A stretch of DNA of 64,000 nucleotides from Ceratotherium simum simum (GCF_000283155.1 NW_004454290.1:609343-673342), one strand, 5' to 3'. Shown: positions 25,481 to 38,429, counted from the stretch's first letter. Numbers and translations are program-made. Notes: a model not told the origin generated them from the letters alone.

Positions 25481-28330
25481 GAATGTCAAGTATGAAAGAA
25501 AACAAGGAGAAATTGTTAGATCCTGATGACACCTATTCTTTAAATTTTTGTGGATATTTGTTTTGTAACATAGTATATAATCACTATATCTAAATGTTCC
25601 AGTGTATTTGAGAAGTATGTGTATATGCTGATTATTGGGTTCAGAATTCCATACAAGTCCATTTGATCAAGCTTGCCAATTGTACTGTTCAGATTGTCCT
25701 CATATTTTCTGACTTTAGACTGCTAGATTTTTGCGTGTAGCAGGTGTGCTGAAATCTCTAATCTCTTTGATGGCAGTTTTGTCAATTTCTCCTTGCAGTT
25801 CTATAAAGTTTTGTCTTCTATATGCTGAAGCTATTTTATCAGATTCAGAGATATTTATAATCATTCTTTCTCCTTTGTGAATGGAAATTTTCATCATTAT
25901 AGTGACAATCCCTATCTCTAAAAATATTTTTTACTTCTTAAAGTCTATTTTGTCTGGTATTCTTTGGTTATTATTTGCATGCTGTAACTTTTCCTATTTT
26001 TTTAACTTTTGCTTTCCTTATGCTTCAGATAGATCTCTTTTATACAATATTATAAGGAACATATAGCTAAATTATTTTAGAAAATCAATCATACAATATC
26101 TGTCTTTTTACTGGTGAGTTTAGTTTACTTACATATAGTACAGTATTTAATAAATAGGACCATATTCTAACATGTCATTTTTTATTTTAATTTGAACAAA
26201 TTTTCTCTATTTTCATTTACACTTTTTTTGCTCTTTTAAAATTGATTTCTATATTTTTCTTCTAATAAATCAGGAACTTTAGCTGGTTCTCATTTCCCCT
26301 GGTCTTGCTCTGTTCCTCTCCTACTGTGTTAGTATAATCTAGAATTTTGCTTCTGTGCCACCATGGTTTTCCTTCTTCATTTTCTTTCTTTGGCCTTAAT
26401 CTCATTTATTATTTTTAACTTTATTAAGTTTTTTTATCATGCTTAGCCCTCACAGGATTGTGATATTGCCTGGATTTGCTTCTCTTCTTACTTGAGTACC
26501 TTCTCTAACAGTAGGTCTCTATATTTCAAACTTTCAGAATCCTTGAATGCTTAAGAACAAATGAATTATACCCTACATATGAAATGACAATTTAGCCTTA
26601 TACAAAATTTTATGTTCAAAATTATTTTGCTTCAGTACACAATATCTTAACTAAAACACTTGGGACCTAATAGATTCTGAAAATCAGAATCATTCTGATT
26701 TAGGAAGGCAAAATGAATGTGCATATACCATATTTATGTAAGATACTCAGCTAGACCTTGACCAACACTTCTCAATTTAAACACAAATAGTGGCTATAAA
26801 TAGCCTGGCATCAATTCAGTTCAGGCTTGACAGCCAAATAAGTTTTGACTGAAACATTCTTAAAAAGAATAAAATTTAGAGCTTTGGGGATTTGGAATTA
26901 TGTGTAATTATTTGCATTCCTGTGCCTTAAAATATTCTTCCAGTGTCCGGAATTCTGCTGTCCATCTGAGTCTGAGTTCCTTCATTTGTGATCGTTCTTT
27001 CTCTCTGGAAGCTTTTAGAAAGTTCCCTTTGTTGTTGATATCCCTTTAACTCTCTCATAACATGTGTAGAAGGGGGAATTTCTTTCTCCACCTTATTTGG
27101 CACACTTCATACCTTTTGATCTGAGGTAATTCTTTTCTCTTTAATTCTGAAAGATTTATCTATATCATTTATTAAAATATGCTTTCCCTCTCCTCTCCTG
27201 CATTTTTCTTTTCTGCTAGGATTACTACTATTTGGATGATGGCAATTCTATATTTATCCTTTAAGCTTTCTTTCATATTTTCTTTTTTTCTGTTTTGCCA
27301 CTTTATTCTGGGAGAGTTACTCAATCTGATCCTCTTACTAAGTAAGAAATGCATGAATCTTGTGCATTCCATCATTAATCCCATGTCTTGGGTTCTTTAT
27401 TTTGACTCCTATATTTTAATTACTGAATACTTCCACTTGATTATATTATTATTTCTTATCCTTGTTTCACTTGCTAATTAAGTATATTTGGCTTGCTTAT
27501 TTTAAAATCATGGTCCATCTATTATAACATTCTGGTTTAAATGGTATATGTTGTTGGGTGTGCTGTTTTACTTTCAAAGCAGTTTTTGAGGCATTTTTTT
27601 TGAGACAACTATACTCATCAGGCATCTAATTAGCTTTTCCTGTGATCTCATTCACCCATGGAGGAATCTACTACTTTGCTTGGTCTGTAGAGAGAAAGGC
27701 CAAAGTCAAAATTTGAAGTTGGGTCAATGCCATACATTAAGGAAGAGGAGCCCAGGAGTAAGGGGTCCAAAACTCTCAGAACTACACAGTCCCATGAAAC
27801 TACAGTTGATCCCTCCACGTCAGACAGATCAGTGGTCATAGTTTAAAGTTTAAATTCTTTAAGAGAATTATCTTTAGGAGAAGTCAGCCTCCCTTGGAAG
27901 TAATGCACCAGAACCAGAGTAAGTCACACCTATTTTGTCTGCTGCTTATCCCAACCTGTCCTCTGCTCTGTCCTGATTCGATCCAGATACCAGCATCTGG
28001 CTCTCTAAAGTGGTTACCTGTACATATAGGAAATGCAAAAGCAAAGATTGCCCCAAGGTAACATGAGGGACAGGCAAGAGCAGAATTTAAATCACTTTTC
28101 TTTATTTTCTAAAAGAAGCCCCCAGATGTCCTCTGCCCCAGGCTGCAGCCTCTACCACCATCTCAAGATAAGCTTTGTTACAGATAGGGGTTTCTCATAA
28201 ATTTTTGCTTGTTTGTTATATCTAAAAATCCAAATTTTGCTCTATAGTTTCTCCAAGTTTTATCCGGGGAGCCTCAGGGGCAGAGTTAGCAGCCTGTGTC
28301 TGTTTGCCATCTTGGTCCAGGTGACCACAG
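25480..28330 (-). mobile_element. Old L1 5' half, antisense
   Basis: Antisense order is ORF2 start region (25640-26110: GATTCAGAGATATTTATAATC, AGTCTATTTTGTCTGGTATT), ORF1 region (26930-27470) and 5'UTR-like end near 28300 (TTTGCCATCTTGGTCCAGG). Highly decayed and without a useful reading frame. Confidence 0.65.
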
Positions 28331-28504
28331 ATGAAGCCCTTGTATAGTCATTGCCACCTCAAGCTCATTGTCTCTTTGCTACTTCAATGACATGTGGATA
28401 TCTCAAGACATCTCTACTTTTCCAATGCATATGAGCTTGGAAAGACCTATGCAACACCTTCTAAGACCCTGCCTGCCTAAACATGCCACAAGGCAATTTT
28501 AGGG

Positions 28505-28670
28505 CTATTGAGTTGTGTTTTTTTGCCTTATATTTTTATTGGTCATTTAAGTAGGTAGAAGATATATTTAAAATTATTATTCTAATCTTGCTAAAGTGAC
28601 TTTACGGAAATACTATCATCCACAGGCCTTATGTTGAGCAATGAACCCAATTTCCCCAAGAAGGCAAACT
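28505..28670 (+). pseudogene. Short intron-4-like PYHIN fragment (older copy)
   Basis: GGTCATTTAAGTAGGTAG at 28541 and the following 110 bp resemble both 34003-34110 and 55571-55690, including ATCATCCACAG. It lies immediately upstream of the copy B 5' flank, suggesting the remains of a still earlier gene unit. Short, so less certain. Confidence 0.5.
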
Positions 28671-28740
28671 GAGAGGCTTATTGTTTGCCTTATCGTTGAG
28701 GAGGAGGTGAGTGAAAACTAAGTGAGTGCAGAAATCAATT

Positions 28741-30900
28741 TGGCCAACTTAGGCTCCCACACTGAAAGATTTTGTGCTGGCCCTTAGGGATAAGGAGATG
28801 GAGAAAGATTTTTAATATGAGCATGCTCAACACACTCCCTGCTTCCATTTTCTTCTCTGAGACTGTGGGCCTCACCCATATAGCTTTTTCCCTGGGCCTA
28901 ACATGGACTTTAAAGTGCCTGAATGCTGTTTCTTGGTATAATTGCTCTTCTACTTGCTCTTATCCTTCTTCATAGAAGACTTCCCCCATCCGCTAGACTG
29001 ATTTGTTAGGGCATCAACTTGGTGAAGACTCTTCCCTGAGGAAGTTCAATGACTTGGTGAATTTGTACTGAGATTACTGCAGATCATGCAGATTTATGGA
29101 GATATCTTTTCCCCTTATTAAGAGTTGTCTCATTTCCCACTCTGAGCTTTCTGTGTAATGGTTCAAATCATCAATTGTTTGGCCACTGCCTAAGGTCAGG
29201 AAAAATGCATGTTTCTTTTTTTTTTGCATTTCTTTGGTCCATTTATTAAAATTCTATCTGTACAGTACTTTGAATTATTGAGCAATGTTCTGAATTGCCT
29301 TTTTTCATGATAGTAATTTGTGTGTTATCTGCTAGAGTACCAACAGAGATTATCCCTCTACGCAAATTGATTATAAGAAGAGGGCAGAAAAATGTCCTGA
29401 ATCATGCTCATTCTTGCCGTTTATCTTCTACTCCCTTATCTCTGGATTGGGCCCTCTCGGATCTGCCCTAAAGTTTCTCTCTCTCCATTACTTTAATACC
29501 AGCCCTGCGAGTCCACAGGAGCAGCAACTTAAAGCCATGTCCTCCTTGCTTTATATTGGCTTACTTCTGCTTTCAGCAATAAGGAGCTATTCAAATAGGT
29601 TACACATCCAGACTTCAACTATCTGCCCCATGACCCAAGTTTGGATTAAAACAATCAACTTTCTTCTTCTCTTTACACAGCCTGAGATGATTGACCAACA
29701 TAGGCTGTCTTTCAGGAGGTTTTTTCCAATCATAGCTTTACCCTCGCAGACCAGCTGGGGCTTACCACTGTAATGTCTGCTCATTGGTGCCCTTTATTTG
29801 ACATCTCAGCCCTTATGGTCCTTTGGAGTGCATCCACTGTCCTTCACAGAAATAACACTGCAGAACAAAAGGTTTATCAGGCCTTCTACTCTATCAGCAG
29901 TTCAATGCTCTTCCAGAATTTGCAAGGATTCGATGCTGACATGATATAAGCTTACAATCCACATGTGTTTACCCATGAACTATGCAACAAAATATGAGTA
30001 ATCATGAATTTAGTCATCTTGGTAATGTAGCCTAGTCATAGTCAAGAGGGCAACTAATGCCAAACTTTTTCAATGTATTTGAGGAAGGAGCCATATATTC
30101 ATAATGACCTTCTACCTCTGTCAGGCCCCAAGTTTGTCAAAAATTAATAACTGCATGAATGCTTCAGGTACAATTTAAACCAAAAGTGATTTCTTAGCAG
30201 ACCTGCTCCCACCCAGGAGGTGCAGTCAAGTACTGGTAGGGATAGATACCTCTACCGAGATCTCCTCCTGCCACTGCCACTCTGAGAACAGGGAAGGAAG
30301 AAGTAGCTGGATGACTCAAATCGCCCTTTGAGCATTTTACCTTCATTCAAGGGGCATTTAAGCCCCTGGATGAGTAAGTTCAGATATTGGAATTCCTTTC
30401 AGTTACAGACATGTTGCAAAAGAACAAGAGAATAACTCTACTATGTTTTTTCATTGTGACTCAGATATTTACAGGAAAGAAACAGTTCAGTTCCCTGGCT
30501 AAGGGTATCAAAATCTCTGAACATTGATGGGCTGAGTCTCAGAGTTCTTTCATAACTTCTCTTTCCCTGGGGCATAGCACAGTATGAGGAAGTTTTTAAG
30601 TGACCCAAATCATTGCCCATTTTCCTTGTTATCTTTCAAAATACTCCATTTTCTTAGTCTTTCACAAAATTATAACATCCTACAGTTCAGTCTCTGGGTG
30701 GTTTCACTAATTTATCTTTCTATTAGTACAAAACAAACAGTTATTCCTGCATTTCTGAAAAAAATCTCAAAATCTAGACTACTGTGGAACACATTCCCAG
30801 TGGAGTGAGACTTGTGGGGATTTCCACAAGAAAGGTTTGGGTACCTCATTGGTAACCACAAGATAACAGGGGAATTTTCTCTTAACTGGGGCATTTTCTT
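28741..30900 (+). pseudogene. Relic PYHIN 5' flank and exon-1 paralogue (copy B)
   Basis: Colinear with 45080-47800: shared blocks at 28770-28975, 29080-29150, 29165-29470, 30080-30320 and 30500-30880. The exon-1 equivalent ends at 30804, where the live AG|GTGAGT has become GA|GTGAGA, a weaker donor. No pyrin exon is seen downstream before the intron-4-like block at 33.35 kb. The open frames here are fortuitous. Confidence 0.7.
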
Positions 30901-31700
30901 TCTGTTTCTTTTTTAATCCACTTTCTTTAACATAGGGCTTAAACTTCAAAAGAGCATTTCATCCCATCTATCTAAAAATAACTCGGATAATTACTCAAAT
31001 GAACACACTGAGAATTTGCTACGATTAATCTTTTGCTAAAAATGATACTTTACAAACTTAACATTGTCTCTGGCCACTGAAAGTTTTCTGTCTGTGTCAT
31101 TCTGGAGGAGGGAGAGAGATGTACAGCGTCCACAAAAACAAACAGTTGGATTCATTGTTGCTTTTTTGTACTTCTCTTTGCTCACTAATCTATTAAAATT
31201 TCTTCGACACACCCTGCTCCCTTCTTCTTCAGGGTTTTCATCGTGCTTCCTCTATCTGGAAATCTCTTAAGTTGACCAAACCTATCAATCCTCTGGGTCC
31301 CAGTGTTATTGTCTTCTCCTCAGGAAATTCTCTCTTAGATCTCGTCTCAGGCAAGAATAAGCCCCTTTTGTGTTTGCTTTTGTAGGACTGTGTTTTTTTT
31401 TTTCCTTTTCTACCACTTAGAACAACTATAGTTAGTGGGTGTTTGTCTTTTCACCCAGACTATAAGTTTCAAGAGTAGGAGTACCCTGTCTGCCTTTTAA
31501 ACCACTATACCGCAGTGGTTAGTTCAGTGTCTGCTTCATAGCAGGCTATGAATAAATACTTTTACGCAATGACCTAATGAATACCAAGTACTAAGATAAG
31601 AATCTCACAGTGTCTAAGTGAAGCATAAATGAAAGTCATCTAATCTAGGTAAGGGAGTGGCATGTAAATTGTGCTTGAAAGGCTGTCCAGCCACAATACA

Positions 31701-31732
<32 letters not shown>

Positions 31733-32010
31733 GTGGTGGGAAAGGGAGGAGAGTTGAGGAGTTGGTGGAAATCCAAGCCGAAGACAGATCACTCATCAAG
31801 ACTGGAATGAAAGGAAGTCAGACGTGTTTTATAATTTCATGTTTTTGTTACTTCTTATTAGATAATATTACTCTGAAATCTGAACTTTCCAGTGTCTTAT
31901 TATATTCCACTAATATCAGAGCAAGTCTAATAACTCATTCAAATATCTATGACACAGTCTAAAATAAAGTATCTTTTTTCCTTAATACATGATAAAAGGA
32001 AAAGTTATAT
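30900..32010. repeat. Non-coding DNA with L2 relic and a (CA)n microsatellite
   Basis: An L2-like 3' end lies at about 31440-31570 (CCAGACTATAAGTTTC ... GAATAAATACT). A (CA)n microsatellite interrupted once is at 31698-31732. The region 30900-31400 corresponds to intron 1 of copy B but has no detectable pyrin exon. Confidence 0.5.
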
Positions 32011-32014
32011 AAAC

Positions 32015-32240
32015 AAACACATGGATAAAGAGAATAGATGAGCGGTTACCAGAGGGGAAAGGGGTGGGGGTAGGGCGAAAGGGGTAAAGGGTCACATATG
32101 CATGGTGACAGACAGAAACTAGACAATTGATGGTGAGCACGATGCAGTCTATACAGAAACTGATATATAATAACGTACACCTGAAATTACACAATGTTAT
32201 AAACCAATATGACCTCAATAAAATAATTTTTTAAAAAAAG
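32015..32240 (+). mobile_element. 5'-truncated L1 3' end, sense
   Basis: AGCGGTTACCAGAGGGGAAA, GTGAGCACGATGCAGTCTA, CGTACACCTGAAATTACAC, GACCTCAATAAAAT and an A-rich tail match the 3' end at 8665-8934. Confidence 0.8.
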
Positions 32241-32618
32241 CCAAGGGGCACAGAGGAGCTTGTAAGGGGAGGCACAAACTGCCCTCTCCACTGACTCCCC
32301 CCCCAAAAAAATTACAGTGGGCCAGAGAGGCAAAACCACATCAACTACAATTTGTTCTTTCCTTTTCTCTCTCTTTCTTACTTTCTTTCTACATAATTAA
32401 TACATGATTCTTGCAGATAACAAACCCCTTAAGCCAAAAATAATTAAATTTACATTACCTAAAATTCCAGCATCCACATTGTACCACATTTTTCTACAAA
32501 CCCTTTCAGATTTTCTCCTATGTTATATAAATACATAATTTTTCTGAAAATGGTATTGTACAATAATTAATACTCTGTAGTCCATTTTATTTTTGACCTA
32601 TTATGACCAGCCTTCTGG

Positions 32619-32858
32619 GGCCAGCCCCATGGCATAGCGGTTAAGTGCTCACGCTTCGCTGCTGGCTGTCGGGGTTCGGATCCCGGGTGGGCACCAATGC
32701 GCCACTTGTCAGGCCATGCTGTGGTGGCATCCCATGTAAAGTGGAGGAAGACAGGCACGGATGTTAGCCCAGGGCCAGTCTTCCTCAGCAAAAAGAGGAG
32801 GATTGGCATGGATGTTAGCTCAGGGCTGATCTTCCTCACAAAAATAAAAAAATTAAAA
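32619..32858 (+). mobile_element. ERE SINE, sense
   Basis: GGGGCCAGCCCCATGGCATAG head, GGGTTCGGATCCC B-box region, A-rich tail. The target duplication ATGACCAGCCTTC is present before (about 32604) and after (32863). Subtype with CTTGTCAGGCCATGCTGTGG. Confidence 0.9.
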
Positions 32859-32965
32859 CAATATGACCAGCCTTCCAACTCCATAAATATAGAAAAAAGT
32901 AATTAATGAGTAGAAAATGCTCAACAATATGGATGTGCTAAAATTTATTTAAAAAAAAAAATCGG

Positions 32966-33216
32966 AGACTGGCCTGGTGGTGCAGCAGTTAAGTGCATCC
33001 ACTCTGCTTCGTTGGCCCGAGGGTTCACAGGTTTGGATCCCAGGAGCGCACTGACACACCGCTTGTCAAGCCATGCTGTGGCGGCATCCCATATAAAGTA
33101 GAGGAATTTGGGCATGGATGTTAGCCCAGGGTCAGTCTTCCTCAGCAAAAAGAGGAGGATTGGCATTGGATGTTAGCTCAGGCCTGATTTTCCTCACAAA
33201 AAAAAAAAAAAAATCC
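32966..33216 (+). mobile_element. ERE SINE, sense (divergent head)
   Basis: GACTGGCCTGGTGGTGCAGC head, GGTTTGGATCCCAGG, CTTGTCAAGCCATGCTGTGG, poly(A) tail. Only about 110 bp downstream of another ERE. No clear target duplication, because the left flank is itself A-rich. Confidence 0.85.
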
Positions 33217-33349
33217 CACAGTATGACTTTCCAATATCTCCTATTACAACTATTTCTGCAATGAACATACCTGTGTTCCCCATTGCTCTATTGTGTCCCT
33301 GCAAGCAGCTGCAGGATTTCCTTCTTATGGGTCCTGTACCTTTTTGTCA

Positions 33350-34200
33350 AGTTGTATTCCACTGTTACTGTTGTTATTCTCATGTATAACTCTATTATCA
33401 TTGATTAACTTGCTTGAGGAAAAGTGCTTTTCTGTGTTATGGTAAATTATTCACACTGATAAGAAGTCAGATACAAGTACGGATGAATCACCCACATGTG
33501 GTCACCATGTGTAGTATCCCAGCTCAGACTTGTTTCTATGAAGCTCATGGCTCACACTTTGCCTCCCACATATTAGGCAATGTTCTCTCCAAAAAGTATT
33601 CTGATGCAACTTATATGACCAGAGGACACTGTAGAGAGAAGAGAATGGAAATAAACCAACTTGCTCCCAGGTTTTCTGTTAGCATGCTAGCTCCCAGAGC
33701 CTTGAGATTGAAAAATGCTAACTATTCACGTTCAAGCCCATGGCTTTAGCCAGAGACCCCTGAGACTGTTTACATTAAAGGATTTTGGAGAGGGGAGTTC
33801 CTACTAATACCTGTCTTCCTCACTTCTTGTAACCCAGCACTATTTCTTGATAACAATGGGTACCATGATCTGGACACTCAAAATGGCCCTAGGTACACAA
33901 GTTACAACCGAAAACTCTTGATGTTTGTGGTTTGTGGTGGTCACCATTCTCCATTTTCACTACTATTCAAGATATTTTCCTCACTGTTTTTTATTTTCTT
34001 TGGTCATTTAAGTAGTTAAAAGATACATTTGAATTTATTATTTGTTCTAATTTTTCCTTTAAGTCATTTTATAATAATGTTATCATTATCACTGGTTTAC
34101 GTTGCTCTTGCTAAGGATTATGCTTTACTTCAAAAGATTATCCCATTTAAAGGAATCTGACTTTTACCCTTGTTGTCTCCTTCTCCAACTAAATTACACC
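33350..34200 (+). pseudogene. Relic PYHIN intron-4-like block
   Basis: TTCTCATGTATAACTC and the next 160 bp (33378-33530) parallel 55398-55545 in the gene's intron 4. After an unmatched stretch of about 450 bp, homology resumes at 34003 (GGTCATTTAAGTAG) and matches 55571-55790. The equivalent of exon 5 would follow but is replaced by antisense L1 sequence from about 34290. No coding sequence is retained. Confidence 0.65.
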
Positions 34201-34289
34201 GGTTTAAAATATATATATTTATGAATACATTATTGCTATTATTATTTTAAACAAACTGTTATCTGTTCAATCAATTAAGAACAAAAAAT

Positions 34290-36060
34290 AAAAGTTTTTT
34301 TTTTTTTAACTTTACTTATTCCTTCTTTGATGATCTTCCTTTCCTCATGTAGATTTGAGTTTCTGACCAATATCATCATCCTTCTGTCTGAAGAACTTAC
34401 TTTAACATTTATTTTTGCAAGGCAAGTCTGCTGGCAACAAAGTCCTCAGTTTTTGGTTGTCTGACAAAGTCTTTATTTCTCCCTTACTTTTGAAGGTTCA
34501 TTTTGCACCTTACAGAATTCTAGTTGATGGTTTTTTTTCTCTAAAAGCTAAATATTTTACTCCACTCTCTTCTTGCTTGCATGGTTTCTGAGGAAAAGTC
34601 ACATGTAAGTCTTATCTTTGTTCCTCTATAAGTAAAGTATTTTTTCCTCTGACTTCTTTCAAGATTTTTCTTTATCTTTGATTTTCTGTAGTTTGAAGAT
34701 GATATGCCTACGTGTAGTTCTTTTTCAGCATTTATCCTGTTTCATGTTCTCTGAGCTTCCTGGATCTGTGTTTTGGTGTCTGACATTTATTTTGGGAAAT
34801 TCTCTGTCATTATTGTTTCAAATATTTCTTCTGTTCCTTTCCTTCTTGTTTTCAGTCTGATATTCCCATTACATTTACGTTACAACTTTTTTAGTTGTCC
34901 CATAGTGTTTTGTTTGTATATTCTGTTCTATTTTTTTCAGTCTTTGTTTTCTTTTCTTTTCAGTCTTGGAGGTTTCTATTGAGATATCCTCAAGCTCAGA
35001 GAGTCTTTCGTCAGCCATGTCCAGTCTACTATTAAGCCCATCAAAGGCTTTCTTTCTTTCTGTTATAGTGTTTTTAATCTCTAGAATTTCTTTTTGTCTG
35101 TGTTAAGATTTCTACCTCTCTGCTTCCATTGCCCATCTGTTCTTGCATGCTGTCTACTTTACCCATTAGACCCCTTAGCATATTAACCATAGTTGTTTTA
35201 AATTTCTAGTCTGATTATTCCAACATCCCTATCAAGTCTGGTTCTGATGCTTGCTCTGTCTCTTCAAATTGTGTTTTTTGCCTTTTGGTATCCCTTGTAA
35301 TTTTTTCTTGATAGCAAGATATGGTGTGCCAGGCAAAAAGAACTGCAGTAAATAAGCTCTCAGTAATGTGGTGGTGATGCATAGTGGGTGGGGAAGCATT
35401 CCATAGTTCTAGGATTAGGTCTCAGTCTTTTAGCGAGCCTTTGACACTGGATTGTGAACTTCACAAGTGTTTCTCAGTGTTTTCTCCCTGCTTAGGGGAG
35501 AAAGGATGGCTAGAGTGGGCTGGAGTTAGATATTCTCTGAGTAACAAGTTTCCCTTGAGGATAGGCCTTTTTAAAAAGAACAGAGTGCTCTGGTATATTT
35601 CAAAATGTTTCCTTTTACCTTCTCCCTGCCTGAAACATGAAGTTTCTCCAGTATTTACTTTAAGAACCAGGTCAAGCTCCTGGAGGCATATCTCACGTAA
35701 TTGTGGGAACCCCTTCCCCATGACTGGGTTCCCCTGGAGATTTGAACTCTCAGAGTTGTCCACATGGAGCATGCAGCAATTGGTCAATTACAATTCAGGT
35801 TTTCTACTCCATTGGTGTTTCTTATAGTGGTTTCCACTCCTGAGTCACTACTCCATTAAGCTGTGACTCCTTGTATTCCATATTTCTGTCTCTCCAATCT
35901 TGGGGCAGCAGTTTGCCCTGTGTTCTGATCTCTTACAGATGCTAGAAAACTTGTTGATGTTCAGGCTGTTCAGCTTTTCACTGGAATAGTGACTTCCAAA
36001 CTCCTTACATGCAGAAGCAGAAACCTGTAATCCCAATCATTTTATTTTCATTTAAATAAC
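34290..36060 (-). mobile_element. Old L1 5' portion, antisense, inside the PYHIN relic
   Basis: Antisense ORF1/5'UTR landmarks (GCAAGTCTGCTGGCAACAAA, TTTTGGTTGTCTGACAAAG, TTTCTGAGGAAAAGTC, TCTTGCATGCTGTCTACTTT) equivalent to 870-1640 of the first L1. It sits where the paralogue of PYHIN exon 5 should be, between the intron-4-like and intron-5-like blocks. Confidence 0.65.
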
Positions 36061-36257
36061 ATATTCCCAACCATACGTGGATTGTGGTTGTGACATTATC
36101 AGAGTAAGAAATGGATTGGCTACTATTCCTGGGATGGAAATGCATCCAACAGTTATGAATATGATTTGAACATTAGTGCTATCTACTCCCATTAGTTAGG
36201 GCAAGGCTTTTAACTCCATTAAACCATCTACATGTTGCTCTCAACTCAGTAACTTCT

Positions 36258-36558
36258 TTTTTGTGTGTATGTGTATGAGGCAGATCAGCCCTGAGCTAAC
36301 ATCCATGCTAATCCTCCTCTTTTTGCTGAGGAAGACCGGCTTTAAGCTAACATCTATTGACAATCCTCCTCCTCTTTTCCCCCCCAAAGCCCCAGTAGAT
36401 AGTTGTATGTCATAGTTGCACATCCTTCTAGTTGCTGTATGTGGGACACGGCCTCAGCATGGCCGGAGAAGCGGTGCATTGGTGTGCGCCCGGGATCTGA
36501 ACCGGGACCCCCAGTAGCGGAGAGTGCACACTCAACTGCCAAGCCACGGGGCCGCCCC
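36258..36558 (-). mobile_element. ERE SINE, antisense
   Basis: T-rich tail side at left and CACGGGGCCGCCCC head at right. Subtype with CCCCAGTAGATAGTTGTATG and CGGCCTCAGCATGGCCGGAG. Flanks AACTTCTT and CACTTCTT may be the decayed target duplication. Inserted in the PYHIN relic. Confidence 0.85.
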
Positions 36559-36566
36559 TCATTCAC

Positions 36567-38420
36567 TTCTTATATGACCAAAAGCTTCATATCCCCATTA
36601 TATTTGTCTTCTAGGACGGCCCCTTAATTTTATCTCTATTATTTCCTTACACTCTTTTTAAGAGATTATATTTAGAAACACAATTCTAGAATTGATGAGA
36701 GATAGCCTTGCTGAGCAAGAAACTGAAGAGTTTTAGCTGGAGGACTAAAGTCTGGGAAAGGAACAGATATTGGAGAAGACTCAGTACATTAAGAAGGTAG
36801 ATAGAGGAATTCGTTACTAAAAGCATAGATGTTATGCAGATTCCTCATAGTTTACTGAGTGAATAATTGTAGCAGATATCTATTCTTCTTGCATAAACCT
36901 CCCCCCAAAGGATATCCGACATCTTTCTATACAAGAACTTTAACAAGCTCAGCCACCCTGGAGGTGGAAGCAGCAGAAAATAGGAAGATAACTCATTGTT
37001 CCAGAAATGTCAAGCAAAGAAAAACCTTGTGCAAGAGAAGCTTGAAAGTCGTTTCCTAAAAGGAGGGCTCTGTAAGAAGATGTAGCCTAAGGTACATGTG
37101 TAACTGTATTTGTAATAGTTACCCTGTATTTACACTTTCACAAGCATCTTTCTTATATGTGGCAGTTACTGACCATGTTCTCAAAAAACGTATGTGAATT
37201 TTATGTTGTAGAAACAATGAATAGGAAGGCCACAATCTATAAAATTAAGGATAATATACTAAATGTGAATATAGTGTGAAATGAAAAATGACACAATATC
37301 ATATGTGTAAAAGGAGATAAACTTTGATTCTTCTGCTTTCGACTGAGAACAACAGACCAGCAGTCAAAGCTGACATCTGAAATTCAGTTTCATCCAGGTG
37401 GGAGATGGATAGACAAATATTAGTTTTTCAGAGAGGAAAATAATATGGTTTAGGCTTTGTGAAAGATTCCTGATTTACACATACATAATACACTAGGAGT
37501 CATGAGAATTCAAACAATGCCCTTGTACTTATATTTTAAGTGGAAGATTAAAAAAAATAAATTAAGAAAATCACATCCATATAGACTTCAAAAGATATGA
37601 AACCTGTGTTAAATGTGAAAAGATTTGTAGAAATTAGCAGGGCAGGGAATTAATGTCACCTACTGTTCAAGACCTGGTTTGAATCTTGGCTTTAGCTCAT
37701 TAGCTGCATGATATTGGAGCAATAGCTTAAATGGGTTTTTCTGAAATACAGGAACTCTCTATCTTATAGAGATGATTTGAAAGGTAAATGAGAATGCATA
37801 GACATTATTTATTGCAGTTCTGGCACCTTATGAGGAATCAGTCTACAGTGGATAGCATTATTCTTTTCAAGATAAAGAAACTGAGAGTCTAAGCAGAGGA
37901 AATTTCTCATGTAAATACTCAAAAGTGTGAAGCAGCCTAATGAGCTGTATACAGATTAAATTTTGGTAGATAGAGAAGTGTGCAGGAAAATGAGGCTAGA
38001 GAGGAATAAATGGAGCCAGATAATGAGTGACCTTCAGTTGTAAATACAGAAAATGAAAACTTCGGTGTGAAAAACACCCATAAATTGAAAGATTTTCTGT
38101 TGCTGAATGCCAGATCACTTTTGCATTTTTTATGTATATATTTTTTTTCTGGCATTATATGGAAGAGTACACTGAGTAACACTTTTCTTGGTTTAATTGC
38201 TGTTGCTTAGATTAAAATGCAAAGTTGGTTGACTTAGAAACAGGCAATTTAAGTGCATGTGAATGTGCCTGAATATGTCAGTATTTGGACTTGCATTATT
38301 TTCATTCACATTTAGTTTTGATTTGTGTTGTCAAGAACTCCATAGGAGACAAATCTGCTTGACTCTACATAGCATCACACTCCCTTTCTATTGCACAAAG
38401 GAATGCATACACCACACATC
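36567..38420 (+). pseudogene. Relic PYHIN block: intron 5, exon 6 and intron 6 equivalent
   Basis: Sequence from GTCTTCTAGGA (36608) onward parallels 57178 onward in the gene. Homology continues through the relic exon and then through 37400-38120, matching 58015-59000 including an old MIR. The ERE at 58160-58383 of the gene is absent here. Weak similarity persists to about 38410 (compare 59680-59740). Exon 5 and exon 7 equivalents are not found. Their places hold L1 or have been lost. Confidence 0.75.
37212..37397 (+). pseudogene. Relic PYHIN HIN-domain exon (paralogue of exon 6)
   Basis: Colinear with 57821-58009. The blocks CACAATCTAT, GACACAATATCA, AGGAGATAAACTTTGATTC and TTCTGCTTTCGACTGAGA correspond to the live exon. 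Acceptor (TGTTGTAG, ending 37211) and donor (CCAG|GTGGGA) survive. A one-base loss near the start, a TGA in the first codons and a two-base loss near the end break the frame. It is 186 nt against 189. Flanking intron sequence also aligns, so this is a DNA-level duplication, not a processed copy. Confidence 0.85.
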
Positions 38421-38429
38421 CAGAGCTCC

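Noticed and set aside
31698..31732. Short regularly spaced repeat considered as a CRISPR-like array
   Set aside because: It is a plain (CA)n microsatellite. No array with unique spacers exists anywhere in the window.
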